Shown: one piece after another, positions 28,076 to 39,881 of the stretch
Layout of the letters: every line of letters starts with the position of its first letter
Numbering within the stretch: the stretch's first letter is position 1
Source of the DNA: Mycobacterium sp. D16Q14
GTDB taxonomy: Bacteria > Actinomycetota > Actinomycetes > Mycobacteriales > Mycobacteriaceae
Assembly: GCA_002013415.1 (NCBI GenBank)
Contig: MAEX01000008.1
Span: forward strand, 186,001-250,000
DNA length: 64,000 nucleotides
Direction: 5' to 3'
Position numbers and translations under genes: made by a program
Notes under the pieces: generated by a model
The model's input: only the letters and a program-made list of their open reading frames with translations
Databases searched by the model: none
Told to the model about the DNA's origin: nothing

Positions 28076-28747
28076 TTGTCAAGCACATCAAAGGCATCCG
28101 TTGCACTCGAGGACGGGGAGCGGACAGCCCAAGCCGATATCGTGGTCAAGGGCCGAAACGTAGAAATCCCCGATCACTTTCGAATCTTTGTGAACGACAA
28201 ACTTTCCCGTTTGGAACGTTACGACAAGACCCTTTACCTCTTTGATGTAGAACTCGAACACGAACGCAACCGTCGCCAGAAAAAGAGCTGTCAGCGCGTG
28301 GAGATCACCGCGCGGGGCCGGGGACCGGTTGTCCGGGGCGAGGCATGTGCCGACACGTTCCACAGCGCGCTGGAAGCCGCCGCCGCCAAGCTGGAGAGCA
28401 GGTTGCGACGAGGTCGTGACCGCCGCAAGGTTCACTACGGAGACAAGACGCCGGTATCGCTCGCCGAGGCCACCAAGGTTCTCCCCGCCGATGCCTTCAC
28501 GCCACCTGCCGCGGTGAATGGCGCGCACACTCACAACGGGGCCGAGGTCGATGACGGCCAGGGTCCGGGCCACATCGTGCGGACCAAAGATCACCCGGCC
28601 AAACCGATGACGGTCGATGACGCGCTGTATGAGATGGAATTGGTCGGCCACGACTTCTTCCTTTTCCATGACGAGTCCTCGGGTCGCCCGTCTGTGGTGT
28701 ATCGCAGGCACGCGTATGACTACGGCCTGATACGCCTCGGGGAGTAG
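28076..28747 (+). CDS. hpf: Long-form ribosome hibernation promoting factor
   Basis: Binds the 30S decoding centre and dimerises or silences ribosomes in stress. The 223-residue long HPF has an N-terminal S30AE domain (VVKGRNVEIPDHFRIFVNDK to about 125), a linker, and the C-terminal dimerisation domain (MTVDDALYEMELVGHDFFLF to the end). TTG 28076 is taken as the start because GGAGG lies 6 nt before it; the ATG at 28071 is out of frame. It follows comF and precedes secA1, as in Rv3242c-Rv3241c-Rv3240c. Confidence 0.9.
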   Translation: MSSTSKASVALEDGERTAQADIVVKGRNVEIPDHFRIFVNDKLSRLERYDKTLYLFDVELEHERNRRQKKSCQRVEITARGRGPVVRGEACADTFHSALEAAAAKLESRLRRGRDRRKVHYGDKTPVSLAEATKVLPADAFTPPAAVNGAHTHNGAEVDDGQGPGHIVRTKDHPAKPMTVDDALYEMELVGHDFFLFHDESSGRPSVVYRRHAYDYGLIRLGE

Positions 28748-28771
28748 GGCGCGCGGTTACCCCGCGCAGAG

Positions 28772-28810
28772 AATCCCCGCACCTGGTCCGCGACCGGTGC
28801 GGGGATTTCT
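28772..28810 (+). terminator. Intrinsic terminator after hpf
   Basis: A perfect 12-bp stem, AATCCCCGCACC (28772-28783) with GGTGCGGGGATT (28796-28807), followed by TCT. It is the clearest stem in this part of the window. Confidence 0.7.
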
Positions 28811-28846
28811 CATATCGGGGGCTCGTTCACATCGCATACTTCGTCG

Positions 28847-29206
28847 GTGACTACCGCTCGCCGAAACCTCTGTTTTTTGTACGGCGCGATAGCGCTGATC
28901 GCCGTGGGTGCCACCTGGTGGCACAACATCGCGTATATCTCGTCCGGCGGGAAACTAGTCGATGTCGTGACCAGCGCGTATGCAAATCACGTCGCAGGCT
29001 CTCTGACCAACGACCTGATGCTGCTCACGGTCGCGGCCCTTGTGCTCATGGTTGTCGAGGCCCGACGGTTGGGTATCAAGCACATCTGGGCGTACATCGC
29101 GCTCTGCTTCCTCGTCGCCATCAGCGTCGCGTTCCCGTTGTTCCTCATAGCCCGCGAGCGGCGCCTGGCGGTGCTCGCGGATGGCGCGACGGCCGTCCAA
29201 GAGTGA
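28847..29206 (+). CDS. Small membrane protein, DUF2834-like
   Basis: A 119-residue protein with three helices (about 9-27, 50-68, 78-98) and the pattern LCFLYGAIALIAVGATWWHN then NDLMLLTVAALVLMVVEARRLG, which resembles DUF2834 proteins. Function unknown. GTG 28847 has a CATACT box 6 nt before it and no SD, consistent with a leaderless mRNA. It sits alone between the hpf terminator and secA1. Confidence 0.7.
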   Translation: MTTARRNLCFLYGAIALIAVGATWWHNIAYISSGGKLVDVVTSAYANHVAGSLTNDLMLLTVAALVLMVVEARRLGIKHIWAYIALCFLVAISVAFPLFLIARERRLAVLADGATAVQE

Positions 29207-29291
29207 CTGCTCGGGGAGGCTGATGCGGACGACGCCTACGATGGGACTCGCTGAAGTCTGACAAGTCCTAACGAGTACAGGGGATATTGAC

Positions 29292-32093
<2,802 letters not shown>

Positions 32094-32105
32094 CCGCGGT
32101 CGGCG

Positions 32106-32576
32106 TCAGCCGAGCTGCAACGCGGCCACGAGCCAGTTACCCCGTACGGATTGGATGCGTCCGGCGAATGCCCGGATGCGTCCACCGCGCTCGAACGTTC
32201 CGAAGATCTCGGCGGTGTCGTCCGCGCAGCGGCGCACCCGGATCTTGTAAAGCCGGGCCGCGGCGGTGGTCGGGGTGCGCGAGGAACGTGCCATGACCGC
32301 GCTCAGGGGCCCGTCGGCCAGCAGCGGGCGCAGCTGGACTATCGGCCGGCGCCGATCCATGACTTCCAGGACCCGGCGCATTGCGGCATCCGCGAACGCA
32401 ACCGCCTCAGGCGGCGGAGATTGTTCGCGCAGATGTGCCTGGCGCTCAATGCCCGCTGGCCGAGTCCGCGATTGGCGCAACCTCGCCGGACGTGGTGACT
32501 GACAGGCCTGCGGCAGGCTGGCCAGCACCGGCGCAGGTTCGTAATCGGCCACCCGGGTGACATAGCGATGAGACAT
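32106..32576 (-). CDS. Rv3235-like alanine/arginine-rich protein (DUF6459-like)
   Basis: A 156-residue basic protein. The N-terminal half is Pro/Arg-rich and probably disordered; the C-terminal half (RRPIVQLRPLLADGPLSAV, RLYKIRVRRCADDTAEIFGT, VRGNWLVAALQLG) looks like a small alpha/beta domain conserved across Actinobacteria. An SD (GGAGGGG) precedes the ATG closely. Function unknown; in other actinobacteria relatives accompany secA, as here where it converges on secA1. Confidence 0.7.
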   Translation of the reverse strand: MSHRYVTRVADYEPAPVLASLPQACQSPRPARLRQSRTRPAGIERQAHLREQSPPPEAVAFADAAMRRVLEVMDRRRPIVQLRPLLADGPLSAVMARSSRTPTTAAARLYKIRVRRCADDTAEIFGTFERGGRIRAFAGRIQSVRGNWLVAALQLG

Positions 32577-32750
32577 TTCCCCTCCAGTGAATGAGCCCCC
32601 TCATTCGCTCTGCGGGAGAGGCGCAGAACGTTGCCGATCATGATCGCACAGCCGGTGTCGAGGGCGCCAGGGTACGGTTGGCGGGACGTTCGGGACAGCG
32701 GCGCCGCTGGGTACAAGTGGCGAGATTCTTAGGGGAAGGCGGCGCGGATC

Positions 32751-34160
32751 GTGGTCAGCAGGTTGTCCGCGCTTGACGCATCGTTCTTCTCCAGCGAGGA
32801 CAGCTCAACCCCGATGCACGTCGGCTCGTTGGCGATCATCCGCAAGCCTCGCGGTGGCTTCACGTACGAGGAGCTTCTCGCGTTGGTGGAGAGCCGGCTC
32901 CCGCAGGTTCCACGCTATCGGCAGCGGGTCAAGGAGATCGGGTTCGGACTGGCCCGGCCGGTCTGGCTGGACGATGTCGATTTCGATATCACCTACCATA
33001 TTCGGCGCTCGGCGTTGCCGTCCCCGGGTAGTGACGGGCAACTGCAAGATCTGGTGGCACGCTTGACATCTCGCCCGCTGGATCGGTCGCGGCCGCTGTG
33101 GGAGATGTACCTGGTTGAGGGGTTGTCCAAGAACCGGCTGGCCATCTACACCAAGACGCATCAGGCTCTGGTGGACGGCCAATCCGCGCTCGAACTCGGA
33201 CAGGTTCTGTTCGACCGGACAGCCCGCACCCCGGACTTCGGCGAGGATATCTGGGTTCCGGAGCACGAACCGAGCTCTAGTGAGCTGGTCGCCGGTGCGG
33301 TCTCGGAGTGGTTGGCGCGCCCCGGTGCCCGCCTGGAGGCGGTGCGCAGCGCGGTTGCCGATGCCGCGTCGCTGACGGGCGAGATCGGCGAGTTGGGTGA
33401 GCGCATGGCCAAGGTGGTGCGAACCGCGGCCCGTGGTGCCGCCCCACGCGGGCCACTCAACCAACGCGTTTCGCGCAGTAGGCGATTCAGCGTGGTGACC
33501 ACCAAGCTGGCCGATTATCGGCGGGTGCGTGCCAAATACGATTGCGATGTCAATGATGTGGTGTTGGCGGTAATCGCTGGGGCGCTGCGCAATTGGCTGA
33601 TGAGCAGGGGAGAGCCGGTCACCACTACCTCGATGATTCGGGCGATGGTGCCGATGTCGGTGTACCGGGACGGTGACCTGGATGTTCTCGCCGAGGGCGC
33701 CGCCACCACCGAGGTATCGCCGTTTCTCGTCGACCTTCCGGTGGGTGAGGGCAACACCGTGGTGCGGTTGTCGCAGATCGCGCATGCCACCGAATCGCAT
33801 TCAGCGGCATTCAGTTTGGTGGACGTGCCGAACATGGCCGCGCTCTCCGGATTTGTCCCGCCGACCTTGCACGCGTTGGCGGCCCGCGTCGCGACCACAC
33901 TGCCGAACCGGCTGTTCAATCTGCTGGTTACGAATGTGCCTGGGCCGCAGGCCCCGATGTATATCGGCGGTGCGCGCTTGGCAGAGATCTACCCGGTGCC
34001 TCCGCTGCTGCGTAATCAGGTGCTGTCTATTGGGCTGACTTCCTACAACGGCGTCGTGTATTACGGAATCAACGCTGATCGTGATGCGATGCCGGATGCA
34101 GACATGCTTCCGGTGCTGATCACCGAGGCGCTCGACGAGTTGTTGGAGGCGGCGCAGTAA
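32751..34160 (+). CDS. Wax ester synthase/diacylglycerol acyltransferase (Tgs3-like)
   Basis: WS/DGAT family enzyme moving an acyl group from CoA to an alcohol or diacylglycerol. The 469-residue protein has the N-terminal SALDASFFSSEDSSTPMHVG and C-terminal NVPGPQAPMYIGGARL family motifs. The catalytic HHxxxDG motif reads HQALVDG, so the first histidine is retained but the second, usually the proton acceptor, is glutamine. That may reduce or change activity. The start is GTG 32751. The stop overlaps the next ATG by one base. Order matches the tuberculosis tgs3 locus (Rv3234c). Confidence 0.85.
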   Translation: MVSRLSALDASFFSSEDSSTPMHVGSLAIIRKPRGGFTYEELLALVESRLPQVPRYRQRVKEIGFGLARPVWLDDVDFDITYHIRRSALPSPGSDGQLQDLVARLTSRPLDRSRPLWEMYLVEGLSKNRLAIYTKTHQALVDGQSALELGQVLFDRTARTPDFGEDIWVPEHEPSSSELVAGAVSEWLARPGARLEAVRSAVADAASLTGEIGELGERMAKVVRTAARGAAPRGPLNQRVSRSRRFSVVTTKLADYRRVRAKYDCDVNDVVLAVIAGALRNWLMSRGEPVTTTSMIRAMVPMSVYRDGDLDVLAEGAATTEVSPFLVDLPVGEGNTVVRLSQIAHATESHSAAFSLVDVPNMAALSGFVPPTLHALAARVATTLPNRLFNLLVTNVPGPQAPMYIGGARLAEIYPVPPLLRNQVLSIGLTSYNGVVYYGINADRDAMPDADMLPVLITEALDELLEAAQ

Positions 34161-34666
34161 TGCCCATGCAGGTCTACATCCCGGTGACGCTCGCGATGCT
34201 GCGCGAATTGGTGGCCGACGGCGAGTTGTGGCCGGTGAACGGCACCGCTTTCGCGGTGACCCCGGCGCTGCGCGAGGCCTATTCCGCAGGCGACGAGGAT
34301 GAGCTGTCCGAGGTGGCCATGCGTGAGGCGGCGCTGGCCTCGCTGCGGCTGCTGGCCAACCACGACGGCGATGACCAGTTGCCGGCCCGACGGGCGGTGC
34401 TGGTCGCGACCGCCGACGATGCCAAGCTGCGTCCGGATCTGGATGATGCGGTGGTGCGGTTAGCGGCCGCTGTGCCGATATCCGCGGTGGTGGCCGCGCA
34501 CGTCGATCTGGCGCAGGCCGAATCGGACGTGGTGCGTGCGGCCGAGGTGATCGACGCCGCGGACCTGGGCGACGAGGATGCCGAGCTGGTCGTTGGGGAT
34601 GCACAAGACCATGATCTGGCTTGGTACGCCACCCAAGAACTGCCGTTCCTGCTCGACCTGTTGTAA
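34160..34666 (+). CDS. Conserved actinobacterial protein (DUF6912 / Rv3231c-like)
   Basis: A 168-residue acidic protein beginning MQVYIPVTLAMLRELVADGELWP and ending AWYATQELPFLLDLL. It has no recognisable catalytic motif. Start overlaps the acyltransferase stop (TAATG), so the two are translated together. The family sits beside the desaturase reductase in mycobacteria, suggesting a place in acyl-chain metabolism, but that is only context. Confidence 0.75.
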   Translation: MPMQVYIPVTLAMLRELVADGELWPVNGTAFAVTPALREAYSAGDEDELSEVAMREAALASLRLLANHDGDDQLPARRAVLVATADDAKLRPDLDDAVVRLAAAVPISAVVAAHVDLAQAESDVVRAAEVIDAADLGDEDAELVVGDAQDHDLAWYATQELPFLLDLL

Positions 34667-34702
34667 GCCGCATGACCTGGCCGATTGGCCTGTTCCCGAC
34701 CG

Positions 34703-34726
34703 GTAACCTACGGTAGCGTAGGTTAC
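34703..34726. promoter_or_regulatory. 24-bp palindromic operator before the desaturase reductase
   Basis: GTAACCTACG-GTAG-CGTAGGTTAC, a perfect 10-bp inverted repeat with 4-bp centre. The right arm includes TAGGTT, a possible -10 box. The same arms recur before desA3 at 35922-35945, so one dimeric repressor probably controls both. Confidence 0.75.
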
Positions 34727-34768
34727 GCCTCGCTGGGCATCTCCTTCGTCAATGGAAGGTCATCGGCT

Positions 34769-35908
34769 GTGAAACTGGCTTCCTGGCTCGACGCATCGGC
34801 CCCGGGTGGGCCCAAGTCACGCCATGCTGCGGTAAACGTCTTGCGTGGCTTGGCTTCTCGCATTACCACGCCACTGCTGCCGGATGACTATCTGAGCCTG
34901 GCCAACCCGCTGTGGTCTGCCCGCGAGTTGCGGGGCCGCGTGGTGAACGTGCACAAGGAAACAAGTGACTCCGCGACCCTGGAGATCAAGCCGGGCTGGG
35001 GCTTCCACTTCGACTATCACCCCGGCCAGTACGTCGGCATCGGCGTGCTCATCGACGGCCGTTGGCGCTGGCGGTCGTACTCGCTGACATCGGCGCCGGT
35101 GCACGCCGGTGGTTCGGGACGCACCATCACCATCACCGTCAAGGCGATGCCCGAGGGCTTCCTCTCCACGCACCTGGTCAACGGCCTGGAGCCGGGGACG
35201 ATCGTCCGGCTGGCGGCCCCTCAGGGCAATTTTGTGCTGGACGACCCCGCGCCACCCGCGATCTTGTTCTTGACCGCGGGCAGTGGCATCACCCCGGTGA
35301 TGTCGATGTTGCGCACGTTGGTGCGGCGTTCGGCCGCGGCGGACCTGCCGCTGCCCGATGTGGTGCACCTGCACTCGGCGCCGACCGAGAGTGACGTGAT
35401 GTTCGCCGGGGAGCTCGCGGCGCTCTCCGATGCGCACCCGTCCTACCGGTACCGGCTGCGGACGACGAAGACTCAGGGGCGTTTGGATCTCTCATCGCTG
35501 GCCTCCGAGGTACCCGACTGGGCGCAACGCCAGACGTGGGCATGTGGCCCGGAGGGCATGCTCGACGATGCGCAGCGGGTGTGGGCCGATGCGGATGTTG
35601 TCGAGCTGCTCCATTTGGAGAGATTCGCGGTGTCACGGGCCGCGCCACACGGGCAGGGCGGTCTGGTCACCTTCGCGCGTAGCGGTAAGCAGCGCGCGGC
35701 CGATGCTGCGACCTCGCTGATGGACGCGGGGGAGGAAGCCGGCGTGCAGATGCCCTTCGGGTGCCGGATGGGGATCTGCCAGACCTGTGTAGTGCCGCTG
35801 CTGGAAGGACACGCACGAGACCTGCGAAATGGCGCCGAGCATGAGCCGGGATCGCGGATTCAAACCTGTGTTTCCGCAGCGTCAGGGGATTGCGTACTCG
35901 ACGTTTGA
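34769..35908 (+). CDS. Flavin/2Fe-2S oxidoreductase, DesA3 electron donor (Rv3230c-like)
   Basis: Supplies electrons to the acyl-CoA desaturase. The 379-residue protein has a FAD domain ([12 protein letters not shown] at about 90-105), an NAD(P)H domain ([16 protein letters not shown]) and a C-terminal plant-type ferredoxin ([19 protein letters not shown], then IQTCVS). GTG 34769 has GGAAGG about 9 nt upstream and removes a non-family extension to 34685 that would run through the operator. In M. tuberculosis the homologue partners DesA3 in stearoyl-CoA desaturation (established). Confidence 0.92.
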   Translation: MKLASWLDASAPGGPKSRHAAVNVLRGLASRITTPLLPDDYLSLANPLWSARELRGRVVNVHKETSDSATLEIKPGWGFHFDYHPGQYVGIGVLIDGRWRWRSYSLTSAPVHAGGSGRTITITVKAMPEGFLSTHLVNGLEPGTIVRLAAPQGNFVLDDPAPPAILFLTAGSGITPVMSMLRTLVRRSAAADLPLPDVVHLHSAPTESDVMFAGELAALSDAHPSYRYRLRTTKTQGRLDLSSLASEVPDWAQRQTWACGPEGMLDDAQRVWADADVVELLHLERFAVSRAAPHGQGGLVTFARSGKQRAADAATSLMDAGEEAGVQMPFGCRMGICQTCVVPLLEGHARDLRNGAEHEPGSRIQTCVSAASGDCVLDV

Positions 35909-35921
35909 GGTTAACGGCCTA

Positions 35922-35945
35922 GTAACCTACGGTGCCGTAGGTTAC
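35922..35945. promoter_or_regulatory. 24-bp palindromic operator before desA3
   Basis: GTAACCTACG-GTGC-CGTAGGTTAC, with both 10-bp arms identical to the site at 34703-34726. TACGCT (35943-35948), a TANNNT -10 box, overlaps the right arm. Start of desA3 is 37 bp downstream. Confidence 0.75.
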
Positions 35946-35982
35946 GCTATCGTAGGCACGAACCGGCGAAGGGAGCTCACCG

Positions 35983-37212
35983 ATGGCGATTTCGGATATC
36001 CAGGAATTCGCGCACCTCACCGAGGCTGATGTTGAGGCACTCGGACACGAGCTGGACGCGATCCGTCGGGATGTCGAGGAATCGCTCGGAGCTGCCGACC
36101 GCCGCTATATCCGTCGCACCATCGCCGCGCAGCGGGCCCTGGAACTGAGCGGGCGCGTGCTGCTGGCGGCGAGCAAGAAGCGGTCCGCCTGGTGGGCGGG
36201 AGCAGTGACGCTCGGCGTGGCCAAGATCGTCGAGAACATGGAGATCGGTCACAACGTCATGCACGGCCAGTGGGACTGGATGAACGATCCCGAAATCCAT
36301 TCCTCCAGCTGGGAGTGGGACATGGTGGACCCGTCCTCGCACTGGAAGCAGACCCACAACTACATCCACCACAAGTACACCAATGTGCTTGGCATGGATG
36401 ACGATGTGGGCTACGGCCTGCTGCGCATCACCCGCGACAAGAAGTGGTCGCCGTTCAACCTGGGCAACCTTGCGTACAACACGTTGCTGATGCTGCTCTT
36501 CGAATGGGGAGTTGGGGCACAGCATTTGGAGCTGGGCAAGGTGGCGCAGGGGCGCGCCGACAAGGAAGAGTTCGCGGCCAAACGTGAAGAGGTGCTGGCC
36601 AAGATAGGCAAGCAGGTGGCCAAGGATTATGTTCTGTACCCCGCAGCCAGCGCCCTCTCACCGTCGGGCAGTTTCCGTAAGACCGCTACAGCCAACGCGC
36701 TGGCCAACGTGATCCGGAACATCTGGTCTAACGCCGTCATCTTCTGCGGACATTTCCCGGATGGTGCCGAGAAGTTCACCAAGCAAGATCTGGCGAACGA
36801 GACGCAGGGTCAGTGGTATCTGCGACAGATGTTGGGAAGCGCCAACTTTGACGCCGGCCCCGCGATGGCCTTCATGAGCGGCAACCTGTGCCATCAGATT
36901 GAGCATCACCTGTTCCCGGATCTGCCGAGTAACCGGTTGGCCGCGGTGTCGGTGCGGGTGCGCGAGCTGTGCGACAAGTACGACCTGCCGTACACCTCCG
37001 GCCCGTTCCTGGTGCAGTACGCGAAGACATGGCGGACCATTGCCAAGCTGTCGCTGCCGGACAAGTACCTGAAGTACACCGCCGACAATGCGCCGGAAAC
37101 GCGCAGCGTGAAGATGTTCGACGAGCTCGAGCCGCGCGAGCGGCGCGGGCTGAAGTCGGCATTCGCCGCGGTACGCGAACGCAGAAGGTCGCGTCGCAGC
37201 GCCAAGGTCTGA
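35983..37212 (+). CDS. desA3: Membrane acyl-CoA desaturase DesA3
   Basis: Introduces a double bond into stearoyl-CoA to make oleate for membrane lipids and triacylglycerol. The 409-residue diiron membrane desaturase has histidine boxes HNVMHG, HNYIHHKYTN and HQIEHH. ATG 35983 is preceded by AAGGGAG. It has its own operator/promoter, so it can be expressed separately from the reductase while sharing the regulator. A strong terminator follows 12 bases after the stop. Position equals Rv3229c. Confidence 0.95.
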   Translation: MAISDIQEFAHLTEADVEALGHELDAIRRDVEESLGAADRRYIRRTIAAQRALELSGRVLLAASKKRSAWWAGAVTLGVAKIVENMEIGHNVMHGQWDWMNDPEIHSSSWEWDMVDPSSHWKQTHNYIHHKYTNVLGMDDDVGYGLLRITRDKKWSPFNLGNLAYNTLLMLLFEWGVGAQHLELGKVAQGRADKEEFAAKREEVLAKIGKQVAKDYVLYPAASALSPSGSFRKTATANALANVIRNIWSNAVIFCGHFPDGAEKFTKQDLANETQGQWYLRQMLGSANFDAGPAMAFMSGNLCHQIEHHLFPDLPSNRLAAVSVRVRELCDKYDLPYTSGPFLVQYAKTWRTIAKLSLPDKYLKYTADNAPETRSVKMFDELEPRERRGLKSAFAAVRERRRSRRSAKV

Positions 37213-37223
37213 CGAGAAAGCCT

Positions 37224-37260
37224 AAAAGCCCCCGACGCGCTGAGCGCCGGGGGCTTTTTT
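37224..37260 (+). terminator. Intrinsic terminator after desA3
   Basis: AAAAGCCCCCG pairs with CGGGGGCTTTT around CGCGCTGAGCGC and ends in six T residues, the most canonical intrinsic terminator in the window. The A-run before it lets it act on the opposite strand too. Confidence 0.85.
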
Positions 37261-37281
37261 AGGTTTGGTAGCGGCTGGGAA

Positions 37282-37383
37282 CTATCCCAGGCCGGACACG
37301 GAGAGCCACATGGTGGCCCAGGCGGCAACGCCACAGGCGAAAATGGCTGTCACGTTGGCGATTCTACGGACGTAGCTCGTCAT
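37282..37383 (-). CDS. 33-residue single-helix membrane peptide
   Basis: Encodes a 33-residue protein beginning MTSYVRRIANVTAIFACG and ending ATMWLSVSGLG. A basic N-terminus followed by about 20 hydrophobic residues predicts one membrane helix with the N-terminus inside. AGGGG lies 7 nt before the ATG. It is on the same strand as rsgA, 107 bp downstream, and ends just before the desA3 terminator. Third codon positions are mostly G/C, as in neighbouring genes. Function unknown; too short for routine gene finding. Confidence 0.6.
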   Translation of the reverse strand: MTSYVRRIANVTAIFACGVAAWATMWLSVSGLG

Positions 37384-37489
37384 CTGTTAACCCCTGACCC
37401 TCATTGGCTGTTTCCTTCGCAGCCACTGAGGGAAACGCTAATCGGCGTGTGCTGTTCGCGCGATCCGAGAAGGCCTTCGCAACCAAGAG

Positions 37490-38482
37490 TTAGGCCGTTG
37501 TTAACACGGAAAGCAGTTGGCGCACGGCCATCACCCGTTTGGCGGACGCTCCGGTGAGCTCGTCAAGGGCGCACTCGGGATCCGCGGGTGGGCCAAGGTG
37601 CTGGCAGCCGCGCGGACAGTCCTCGATGGCCTCGGACAGGTCGCTGAACGCCGCCAGTACGTCGGCGGGCTTGATGTGAGCCAGGCCGAATGACCTGATG
37701 CCCGGGGTGTCGATGACCCAGCCCGACGGGTGTAGCGGGAGCGCTATCGATTGGGTCGAGGTGTGGCGCCCCTTGCCGACTCCGGTCACCTCACCTGTTG
37801 CCCGGTGAGCCTCGGGGACAAGGCGGTTCACCAAGGTGGACTTGCCCACCCCGGAGTGGCCGAGCAGCGCGGTGAGACGGCCGGACAGTGTGTCCATGAT
37901 GGGTTCTAGCGGCGCATCGCGCCCCGCCTTGATGACCTGCAGGTCGAGATCGGCGAACTGCGCGGCGAACGCATCAGGATCTGCGAGATCGGTTTTGGTG
38001 AGTGCCAGGATTGGGGTGAGGCCTCCCGCATAGGCGGCGATGAGCGTGCGCTCCACCAGGCCGGTGCGTGGTGGAGGATCGGCGACCGCCACCACGATCA
38101 GCAACTGGTCAGCGTTGGCCACAAAGATCCGCTCGAAGGGGTCGGTGTCATCGGCGGTGCGGCGCAACACTGTTCGCCGATCCTCCAGCCGCACGATGCG
38201 GGCCAGTGCGTCGGGGCGCCCGGACAGATCGCCAACCAGACTCACGGTGTCGCCTACCACAATCGGGGTACGGCCAAGTTCTCGTGCCCGCATCGCGGTG
38301 ACTTGACGGCTGGGGTCCGGTGCTGAACCATCCTGCAACACACAGCCCCAGCGGCCGCGGTCCACTGTGATGACCATCGCGGGCACCGCATCGGCATGCT
38401 CGGGACGATTCTTGGTGCGAGGCCGCGAGCGTCGGCCCGGCCTGATGCGGGCGTCGGACTCGTCGTACTCGCGCGGACTCAA
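37490..38482 (-). CDS. rsgA: Ribosome small-subunit GTPase RsgA
   Basis: Circularly permuted GTPase that helps mature the 30S subunit. The 330-residue protein has the OB fold first ([11 protein letters not shown]), then G4 LTKTDL, P-loop [12 protein letters not shown] and G3 DTPGIRSF in permuted order, and the zinc motif [16 protein letters not shown] at the C-terminus. TTG 38482 overlaps the aroA stop (TTGA) and gives the tuberculosis length (Rv3228, 330 aa). The upstream frame to 38554 lies inside aroA. Confidence 0.93.
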   Translation of the reverse strand: MSPREYDESDARIRPGRRSRPRTKNRPEHADAVPAMVITVDRGRWGCVLQDGSAPDPSRQVTAMRARELGRTPIVVGDTVSLVGDLSGRPDALARIVRLEDRRTVLRRTADDTDPFERIFVANADQLLIVVAVADPPPRTGLVERTLIAAYAGGLTPILALTKTDLADPDAFAAQFADLDLQVIKAGRDAPLEPIMDTLSGRLTALLGHSGVGKSTLVNRLVPEAHRATGEVTGVGKGRHTSTQSIALPLHPSGWVIDTPGIRSFGLAHIKPADVLAAFSDLSEAIEDCPRGCQHLGPPADPECALDELTGASAKRVMAVRQLLSVLTTA

Positions 38483-39810
38483 GAGGTGCGACCACCCGGT
38501 CCCGATGAGCCGCTTGCGCGAAGAGCTTCGGATTGGGCGAGCATGTCGGCCCACATTCCGGGGAAGTCGGGCAGTGTCTTACTAGTGGTGGCGATGTCGT
38601 CGACGGACACTCCCGGCACCTTCAGGCCGACAAGGGCTCCGGCCGTGGCCATCCGGTGATCCGCGTACGAGCCCCAGGCCCCGCCGTGCAGGCTGGTGGC
38701 GACTATTCGCAGCCCGTCCTCAGTCTCCTCGCACTGCCCACCGAGGGTGTTGATTTCGTGGGCGAGCGCCTTGAGCCGATCGGTTTCGTGCCCTCGGAGA
38801 TGGGCGATCCCGCGCAGTGTGGAGACGCTCCCGGGCTCGGCCAGCGCGGCCAGTGCTGCCACCGTTGGGGTCAGCTCACCGACCTCTCCAAGGTTCAGAT
38901 CGACACCGCCATAACCGGTCTGGCCGGTGACCTCCAGATGCGAATCCGTCAGCGAGACGTTGTGCGCGAACCGGCGCACCACGTCCTCGATCTGGCGTGC
39001 GGGCTGAGTGGATTTTCGTGGCCAGCCGAGGATGCGCACGGTCCCGCCGGTGGCCAGCGCCGGCGCAATGAAAGCGAGCGCGTTCGACAAGTCTGGCTCG
39101 ATCGCCCAGTGGTGCGCGGAAATTGGTTGCGGATCGATATGCCAGCGGCCGGGGATGGAATCGTCCACCGCGATGCCTGCCTCACGCAACATCGTGACCG
39201 TCATGACCACATGCGGCCCCGAGGGCAGCACGTCCGCGGTGTTCACCGCCGTCAGACCCTCGGTAAATGCGGCGCCGGAAAGGAGAAGGCCGGAAACGAA
39301 TTGGGACGATCCCGAGGCGTCGACGCCGACCTCGCCGCCGCGCACCTGCCCGGTACCGGCCACCGTGAACGGCAGGTGCTGCCCGTCGATGCCGACCCCG
39401 ATCGCACGCAGTGCGTCTAACAGGGGAGCGATAGGCCGGGCACGCGCCTGGTCGTCACCGTCGAAGATGGTGGGGGCGTGGCGAAGTGCGGCCACCGGTG
39501 GCAGGAACCGAAGGACCGTTCCGGCAAGCCCGCAGTCGATCGTCGAGGTGTCACCGTCGCCGGATCCGGGGGAGATCGTCAGGTCGGTGCCGTTACCCGC
39601 GATGTCGCACCCCAGCGCGCGTAACGCTCCGATCATGAGATCGGTATCACGGCTGCGCAATGCGCCGGACACCGTTGAGGTGCCGCCTTCACGTGCGGCC
39701 AGCGCGGCGAGGACGAACGCCCGATTGGTCTGGGATTTCGAGCCGGGCATGGTGATGGTCGCGTTGACGGAACTGTCGATCGTTGGTGCCTGCCAGAGTC
39801 CGCTTGTCAC
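38479..39810 (-). CDS. aroA: 3-phosphoshikimate 1-carboxyvinyltransferase (EPSP synthase)
   Basis: Sixth step of the shikimate pathway: joins phosphoenolpyruvate to shikimate-3-phosphate. The 443-residue protein has the paired inside-out domains with the PEP/S3P motif [16 protein letters not shown] at the start and [13 protein letters not shown] (the R-x-H-R-M-A-type motif) near the end. [11 protein letters not shown] carries the conserved G-T-x-x-R-F. It is upstream of rsgA with overlapping stop/start, and divergent from the SRAP gene. Confidence 0.95.
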   Translation of the reverse strand: MTSGLWQAPTIDSSVNATITMPGSKSQTNRAFVLAALAAREGGTSTVSGALRSRDTDLMIGALRALGCDIAGNGTDLTISPGSGDGDTSTIDCGLAGTVLRFLPPVAALRHAPTIFDGDDQARARPIAPLLDALRAIGVGIDGQHLPFTVAGTGQVRGGEVGVDASGSSQFVSGLLLSGAAFTEGLTAVNTADVLPSGPHVVMTVTMLREAGIAVDDSIPGRWHIDPQPISAHHWAIEPDLSNALAFIAPALATGGTVRILGWPRKSTQPARQIEDVVRRFAHNVSLTDSHLEVTGQTGYGGVDLNLGEVGELTPTVAALAALAEPGSVSTLRGIAHLRGHETDRLKALAHEINTLGGQCEETEDGLRIVATSLHGGAWGSYADHRMATAGALVGLKVPGVSVDDIATTSKTLPDFPGMWADMLAQSEALRASGSSGPGGRTS

Positions 39811-39881
39811 CGCCCTATTGTCCCGGACGGACGGATGCGGTGGCTGTACCGGGTCCTTCCACCGGGTGGCACGATGGCGAT

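Noticed and set aside
37384..37489. Inverted repeat GTTTCC...GGAAAC between rsgA and the small membrane peptide
   Set aside because: Only six paired bases with a 15-base loop; too weak to call a terminator or operator.
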